A stretch of DNA of 64,000 nucleotides from contig NZ_WBIR01000015.1 of assembly GCF_009749395.1 (NCBI RefSeq), positions 1 through 64,000 on the forward strand, in the 5' to 3' direction. Below, one piece after another: positions 60,426 through 64,000 of the stretch. The notes below the pieces were generated by a model. That model had not been told where the DNA came from and searched no databases. It saw only the letters and a program-made list of their open reading frames with translations. How positions within the stretch are numbered: position 1 is the stretch's first letter; each line of letters opens with the position of its first letter. The translations under genes were made by a program, and so were the position numbers. The DNA comes from Agromyces salentinus (lineage in GTDB: Bacteria; Actinomycetota; Actinomycetes; Actinomycetales; Microbacteriaceae).

Positions 60426-60439
60426 GCCCCCGGTGGGGC
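60426..60439 (-). terminator. Short hairpin after the iclR-type gene
   Basis: GCCCC (60426–60430) pairs with GGGGC (60435–60439) around a CGGT loop directly after the stop of the IclR gene. The rest of 60271–60425 shows no gene. Confidence 0.35.
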
Positions 60440-61246
60440 TCAGTCCCTGGTGCGACCCGCGCTCAGCGGGTTGGTGAGCCTCGCGGCCGCGTCGACGAGC
60501 GCGGCGGCCACGGAGGCGACCCTCCCGGGCGTCGCCTCGGCGACCGGCAGCGCGACCCCGAGCGCGAGGCTCGGATCGCTCGGCGCCCACCCCTCGAGGG
60601 GCACGGCGACCCCGACGATGCCGGGGAAGGACTCCCCGTCGTCGAGCGCCCAGCCGCGATCACGGGCCGCGGCGAGCTTGACGAGCAGGTCGGGGATGTC
60701 GCGGATGCTGCGGTCGGTGAGTCGTGGGAACGGCGCCTGGTCCGCCAGGAGGGCCGCAACCTCCGCATCCTCCATCGCCATCAGCAGCGCATTGCCGGTC
60801 GCACTGAGCGCCGCCGGCAGCCGCGACCCGAGCGGCGTGCCGAACCGGACACTGCGCGACCCCTCGTGACGTGCGAGGTACAGCGCCTCGGTGTCATCGA
60901 GCATCGCGACCTGCACGACCTCGTGGACGAGCACGGGCGAGGTCTCGCAGACCGTGTAGAACTCGCGCACCTGGCTGAACTGCGAGGCGTAGGCCCCGCC
61001 GAGCTCGATCGTGCGACGGCCGAGCTGGTAGCCGAGCGGCACGCGCTGGACCATCATGGCCGCCTCGAGCGCGAGGCAGAGGTTCGCGGTCGAGGACTTG
61101 GCGAGTCCGAGCCCGCTCGCGATCTCGGTGAGCGTCAGCGGTCCGGATGCCTCGGCGAGCAGACCGAGGATGCGCATGCTGCGCGTGACCGCCGGCGCGG
61201 GATCGCGCCCCTGGCGGTCGGCCTTGGCGTCTGGCTCCTCGGACAT
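60440..61246 (-). CDS. IclR family transcriptional regulator
   Basis: A 268-residue regulator: N-terminal winged HTH (about 18–80; SMRILGLLAEASGPLTLTEIASGLGLAKSSTANLCLALE) and C-terminal IclR ligand domain (about 95–260; SATGNALLMAMEDAEVAAL, GWALDDGESFPGIVGVAVPL). IclR proteins sense small organic or sugar acids. It is 30 bases downstream of the 2-hydroxyacid dehydrogenase gene and probably cotranscribed with it, under an operator it may bind itself. Confidence 0.9.
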   Translation of the reverse strand: MSEEPDAKADRQGRDPAPAVTRSMRILGLLAEASGPLTLTEIASGLGLAKSSTANLCLALEAAMMVQRVPLGYQLGRRTIELGGAYASQFSQVREFYTVCETSPVLVHEVVQVAMLDDTEALYLARHEGSRSVRFGTPLGSRLPAALSATGNALLMAMEDAEVAALLADQAPFPRLTDRSIRDIPDLLVKLAAARDRGWALDDGESFPGIVGVAVPLEGWAPSDPSLALGVALPVAEATPGRVASVAAALVDAAARLTNPLSAGRTRD

Positions 61247-61276
61247 GCCACCCCTCTCGCCCGCGGCATCCGCGGA

Positions 61277-62335
61277 TCAGTAGAACTCGACCGTGTCCAC
61301 CACGCTGCGCATCGGCAGGCCGTCGAGGAACCGGGAGGCGTCGTCGGCGAAGCGTCGTGCGATGCGCTCCTCCTCCTTGCGCGAGAGCGCCGCGGTGTGC
61401 GGACTCACGAGCACCGAGGGGTGCGACCACAGCGGCGACGCCGCCGACAGCGGCTCGGACTCGAAGACGTCCAGTGCGGCGAAGCCGACCCGTCCGTCGT
61501 CGAGCGCCGTGATGAGCGCCGCCTCGTCGATCACCGTACCGCGCCCCACGTTCGCGACGATGACGCCGGGCCTGACGGCGCGGAGGATCCGGTCGTCGAG
61601 CAGGTGGTGCGTCGCCTCGGTGCCCGGCAACGTCATGACGATCGCGTCGACGTCGGCCACGGCGGACTCGAGGTCGTCGATGGGCACGAGTCGATCGACG
61701 CCCTCGACGGGCGCCCCGCTGCGGGTCGTGCCCCACACCCGTGCACCGAGCGCACTGAAGCGTCGGGCGCACTCCGCCCCGATGCCGCCGAGGCCGACGA
61801 CGAGCACCGTCATCTCGTCGACCTGGCGCATCTCCCAGCGTTCCGGCCACTCGCGTGCCCGCTGGTCGGCGATCAGGCGCGGCAGGCCCTTCGCGCCCGC
61901 GAGCACGCCGAACACGGCGAACTCGGCCAGCGGCCCGCCGTGCACCCCGGCACTCGTGGTGAACGCGATGCGGTCGAGCTGCTCGCGGTCGAGGCCGGCG
62001 GCCTTGACCTGGCTGCCGCCGCCGGCGGCCATCGTCATGACCCAGCGGAGCGCCGGGTTGGCCTGCGCGGTGCGCGCGAGCGCGGCCGGGTCGACGTCGG
62101 GGATGCCGAACAACGCCTCGGCCGAGTCGACCATGCCGTCGAACGCGGACTGCTCGTCGGGCGTGCGCACGTGATCGGGGTCGCCCGACCAGTCGGCGGG
62201 CCCGCGCATCGGGCGCGTCAGCGCGTGGTCGCGCACGAGGTCGATGCGGGGCTCGAGAGCTTCGATGAGGCGGCAGTGCTCCTCGGACAGCGGCACCGCC
62301 ACCACGGCTCGCAGGCGGTTCTGGGTGTCGGTCAT
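61277..62335 (-). CDS. D-2-hydroxyacid dehydrogenase
   Basis: A 352-residue NAD(P)-dependent D-isomer-specific 2-hydroxyacid dehydrogenase. The nucleotide motif is VLVVGLGGIGAECARRF, the catalytic Arg/Glu/His set lies in MTLPGTEATHHLL, NVGRGTVIDEAAL, FESEPLSAASPLW and VSPHTAALS. In this context it may reduce 2-ketogluconate, 2,5-diketogluconate or glyoxylate/hydroxypyruvate; the sequence does not decide. First gene of the unit with iclR. Confidence 0.87.
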   Translation of the reverse strand: MTDTQNRLRAVVAVPLSEEHCRLIEALEPRIDLVRDHALTRPMRGPADWSGDPDHVRTPDEQSAFDGMVDSAEALFGIPDVDPAALARTAQANPALRWVMTMAAGGGSQVKAAGLDREQLDRIAFTTSAGVHGGPLAEFAVFGVLAGAKGLPRLIADQRAREWPERWEMRQVDEMTVLVVGLGGIGAECARRFSALGARVWGTTRSGAPVEGVDRLVPIDDLESAVADVDAIVMTLPGTEATHHLLDDRILRAVRPGVIVANVGRGTVIDEAALITALDDGRVGFAALDVFESEPLSAASPLWSHPSVLVSPHTAALSRKEEERIARRFADDASRFLDGLPMRSVVDTVEFY

Positions 62336-62412
62336 CCGGTCTTCCCCTTCAGTGCGGTCTCGGCGACCGAGCGGGGCGGGCCAACGGCCCCTCCAGCGCG
62401 GTCAACGGGATC

Positions 62413-62418
62413 AGCATA
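62413..62418 (-). promoter_or_regulatory. -10 box of the 2-hydroxyacid dehydrogenase–iclR unit
   Basis: TATGCT on the minus strand. It mirrors the TATGCT at 62466–62471 on the + strand: AGCATAGC (62413–62420) and GCTATGCT (62464–62471) form an inverted repeat around the operator-like site. The leader would be about 70 bases. Confidence 0.5.
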
Positions 62419-62433
62419 GCCGATGTTCAGCAG

Positions 62434-62456
62434 GTTGAACCATGTACGACAGGTTG
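62434..62456 (+). promoter_or_regulatory. Operator-like site 2 (probable IclR target)
   Basis: GTTGAAC-CAT-GTACGACA-G-GTTG. It shares GTTGAAC, GTACRACA and GTTG at identical spacing with the site at 60248–60270. It sits midway between two divergent -10 boxes, so one protein could control both directions. Confidence 0.65.
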
Positions 62457-62465
62457 TAGATCCGC

Positions 62466-62471
62466 TATGCT
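62466..62471 (+). promoter_or_regulatory. -10 box of leaderless beta-hydroxyacid dehydrogenase gene
   Basis: TATGCT six bases before the ATG at 62478; no Shine-Dalgarno sequence, so a leaderless transcript is expected. Confidence 0.55.
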
Positions 62472-62477
62472 GCTCGC

Positions 62478-63440
62478 ATGTCCAACGCCGAACATCCCGC
62501 CGATGCCGACCATGCGAGCGACGCCCTGCCCTCTGCAGGCCGCCGCTCCCGATCCGACGACGGCGTGATCGGCGTCGTCGGGCTCGGCTCGATGGGCGCC
62601 CCGATGACCCGTCGGCTCCTCGCCGCCGGGCGCCGCGTCGCCGTGACCGCACGCCGCACCCAGCCCGAGCTCGTCGGCCTCGGCGCGGAGTGGGCCGACA
62701 CCCCGCGCGCACTCGGCCTCCGCGCCGGCGCCGTGCTCGCGATGCTGCCCGACCTGCCGCAGCTCGAGCAGGTGCTCGACGGGCCGGACGGACTGTTCGC
62801 CGGCATGCTCGAACGCGACGGCGAGTCGCTCCTCATGATCGGGTCGACCTCCTCGGCGCCGCAGGTCCGCGCGCTCGCAGAACGGCTGGCCGTGGCATCC
62901 GACGGGCGTGTGCACGTGGTCGACTGCCCGGTCTCGGGCGGAGAGGACGGCGCGACGGCCGGCACGCTCTCGATCATGCTCGGCGGCGCCGAGGCCGACG
63001 CCGCGGCCGCCGCGGCCCTGCTCGCCCCCTGCGGCACTCCCGTGCACCTCGGCCCGCTCGGGGCGGGAGAGGTCGCCAAGGCGTGCAACCAGCTCATCGT
63101 CTCGGCCACGATCCTCGCGCTCGGCGAGGCGGCCGTGCTCGCCGAGCGCTCCGGGCTCGACCTGGAGGCCCTGTTCGGCCTGCTCGGGGGCGGCTACGCC
63201 GGTTCGAACCTGCTCGCGAGCCGCATGGACAAGCTCGTCACGGGCGACGACTCCCCCTCCGGCGTGGCCCGGTACATGGTCAAGGACCTGCGCTTCGCCG
63301 CGGAGGCCGCGGCGGCCACGGGCACGGAGCCCGTCCTGCTGCCGACCCTCCGCACCGCCTTCGACGAACTCGTCGAGCGCGGCCTCGGCGATCGGGACAT
63401 CGCCGTGACCCGGCGCTTCGTCGCCGAGCGATCACGATGA
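62478..63440 (+). CDS. Beta-hydroxyacid dehydrogenase (2-hydroxy-3-oxopropionate reductase-like)
   Basis: A 320-residue protein of the 3-hydroxyisobutyrate/tartronate-semialdehyde reductase family. The cofactor motif GVVGLGSMGAPMTRRLLAAG follows a 30-residue polar N-terminal extension; CPVSGGEDGATAGTLSIMLGG and the catalytic lysine in GEVAKACNQLIV are present. In this regulon it could reduce a keto-sugar acid, or tartronate semialdehyde. It is divergent from the 2-hydroxyacid dehydrogenase gene. Confidence 0.87.
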   Translation: MSNAEHPADADHASDALPSAGRRSRSDDGVIGVVGLGSMGAPMTRRLLAAGRRVAVTARRTQPELVGLGAEWADTPRALGLRAGAVLAMLPDLPQLEQVLDGPDGLFAGMLERDGESLLMIGSTSSAPQVRALAERLAVASDGRVHVVDCPVSGGEDGATAGTLSIMLGGAEADAAAAAALLAPCGTPVHLGPLGAGEVAKACNQLIVSATILALGEAAVLAERSGLDLEALFGLLGGGYAGSNLLASRMDKLVTGDDSPSGVARYMVKDLRFAAEAAAATGTEPVLLPTLRTAFDELVERGLGDRDIAVTRRFVAERSR

Positions 63441-63480
63441 CCTCTCAGCAACACCGTGCAACGGTGAGGCCGCCTCACAG

Positions 63481-63486
63481 TACGCT
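63481..63486 (+). promoter_or_regulatory. Putative -10 box of gnd
   Basis: TACGCT about 38 bases upstream of the gnd GTG, giving a leader of about 30 bases that includes GAGGAGAG. No operator-like site is seen here. Confidence 0.4.
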
Positions 63487-63523
63487 TGAGAGGACCCCCA
63501 GAACTCATTCGAGGAGAGTGTTC

Positions 63524-64000
63524 GTGCCTGCAACCGGATCAGCAAACATCGGCGTCGTCGGACTCGCGGTGATGGGGTCGAACCTCGCCCGCAACCTGGC
63601 GAGCCGCGAGGGCAACACCGTGGCGGTGTTCAACCGCTCCTACGAGCGCACGAGCACGCTGATCGCCGAGCACCCCGAGGCCGGCTTCGTCGCCGCCGAG
63701 ACGTACGACGAGTTCGTCGCGTCGCTCGCGAAGCCCCGCACCGCGATCATCATGGTCCAGGCCGGCAAGGGCACCGACGCCGTGATCTCCGAGCTCGCGA
63801 GCCGGTTCGAGCCGGGCGACATCATCGTCGACGGCGGCAACGCACTCTTCACCGACACCATCCGCCGCGAGCGCGAGGTGCGCGAGACCGGCATCAACTT
63901 CGTCGGCGCCGGCATCTCGGGCGGCGAGGAGGGCGCGCTCAACGGTCCCTCCATCATGCCCGGCGGCTCCGACGAGTCGTGGGTGACCCTCGGGCCCATC
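63524..64000 (+). CDS. gnd: 6-phosphogluconate dehydrogenase, N-terminal part (cut by window end)
   Basis: Oxidative decarboxylation of 6-phosphogluconate to ribulose-5-phosphate. The first 159 codons are present; the frame is open at the window edge. The cofactor motif is IGVVGLAVMGSNLARNLA, then VFNRSYERT, IIMVQAGKGTDAVI, IIVDGGNALFTDT and the substrate-binding ISGGEEGALNGPSIMPGG, all of the decarboxylating Gnd type. GTG start with GAGGAG 7 bases upstream. It is placed next to the gluconate genes, so its substrate comes directly from GntK. Confidence 0.95.
   Translation, partial: MPATGSANIGVVGLAVMGSNLARNLASREGNTVAVFNRSYERTSTLIAEHPEAGFVAAETYDEFVASLAKPRTAIIMVQAGKGTDAVISELASRFEPGDIIVDGGNALFTDTIRREREVRETGINFVGAGISGGEEGALNGPSIMPGGSDESWVTLGPI

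Noticed and set aside
60426..60439. Gluconate riboswitch or attenuator in the 60.2–60.4 kb gap
   Set aside because: Only a short post-gene hairpin and the operator/promoter are visible; no leader of useful length precedes the MFS gene.

Overview
The window is GC-rich (about 70% by eye) DNA from an actinobacterium, most likely family Microbacteriaceae (Agromyces or a close relative). The evidence is DUF4245, DUF4307, DUF501 and DUF7882 proteins, an enolase–FtsB–DUF501 order, GAF-ANTAR regulators, many GTG starts, ATGA/GTGA gene overlaps, and many genes whose -10 hexamer sits only 6 bases before the start codon (leaderless mRNAs). The GGATGCC/GGCATCC heptamer is strikingly common throughout. 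No phage, insertion sequence, CRISPR array or rRNA was seen.

Layout. 1–9.8 kb: core genes (ispH, xseAB, a DUF4245 protein, beta-carbonic anhydrase, fumC, a KTSC protein, PIN-PhoH ATPase, a class V aminotransferase-fold enzyme, cis-prenyltransferase). 9.8–15.9 kb: hemolysin-III membrane protein, small membrane proteins, greA, ilvA, an AI-2E-family exporter and an AlkX/YcaQ-type DNA glycosylase. 16–22 kb: HtpX-like protease with LemA, then a TetR–MFS–PLP enzyme–sugar-acid-lactone oxidase operon with overlapping genes. 22–26.2 kb: Ppx/GppA phosphatase, then an island of two GAF-ANTAR antiterminator-type regulators flanked by two paralogous small proteins and a DUF7882 protein, ending at an odd tRNA with a UAA anticodon but a short variable loop.

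26.2–38.4 kb: a catabolic or sulfur-scavenging region. An FMN reductase lies divergent to three overlapping luciferase-like monooxygenases; these converge on a minus-strand block holding an amino-acid ABC importer, two GNAT acetyltransferases, a SolA-type amine oxidase and a DUF1684 protein. The gene set resembles Bacillus S-modified-cysteine salvage operons. 38.5–49.2 kb: NDH-2, subtilisin-like protease, DUF501, FtsB-like protein with a long Lys/Ala/Thr/Ser repeat, enolase, a DUF559 nuclease-like gene bracketed by two copies of a palindrome, hisS, mazG, nhaA. 49.4–55.4 kb: mfd, RNase H, pth, rplY.

55.6–64 kb: an L-idonate/ketogluconate/gluconate regulon. One operon encodes an MFS carrier, 5-ketogluconate reductase-like SDR, FAH-family enzyme, L-idonate 5-dehydrogenase-like enzyme and gluconokinase. 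A second unit encodes a 2-hydroxyacid dehydrogenase and an IclR regulator, divergent from a beta-hydroxyacid dehydrogenase. The start of gnd (6-phosphogluconate dehydrogenase) follows and is cut by the window edge. Two near-identical operator-like sites lie in the two control regions and tie the units together. The inferred flow is idonate to 5-ketogluconate to gluconate to 6-phosphogluconate to ribulose-5-phosphate.
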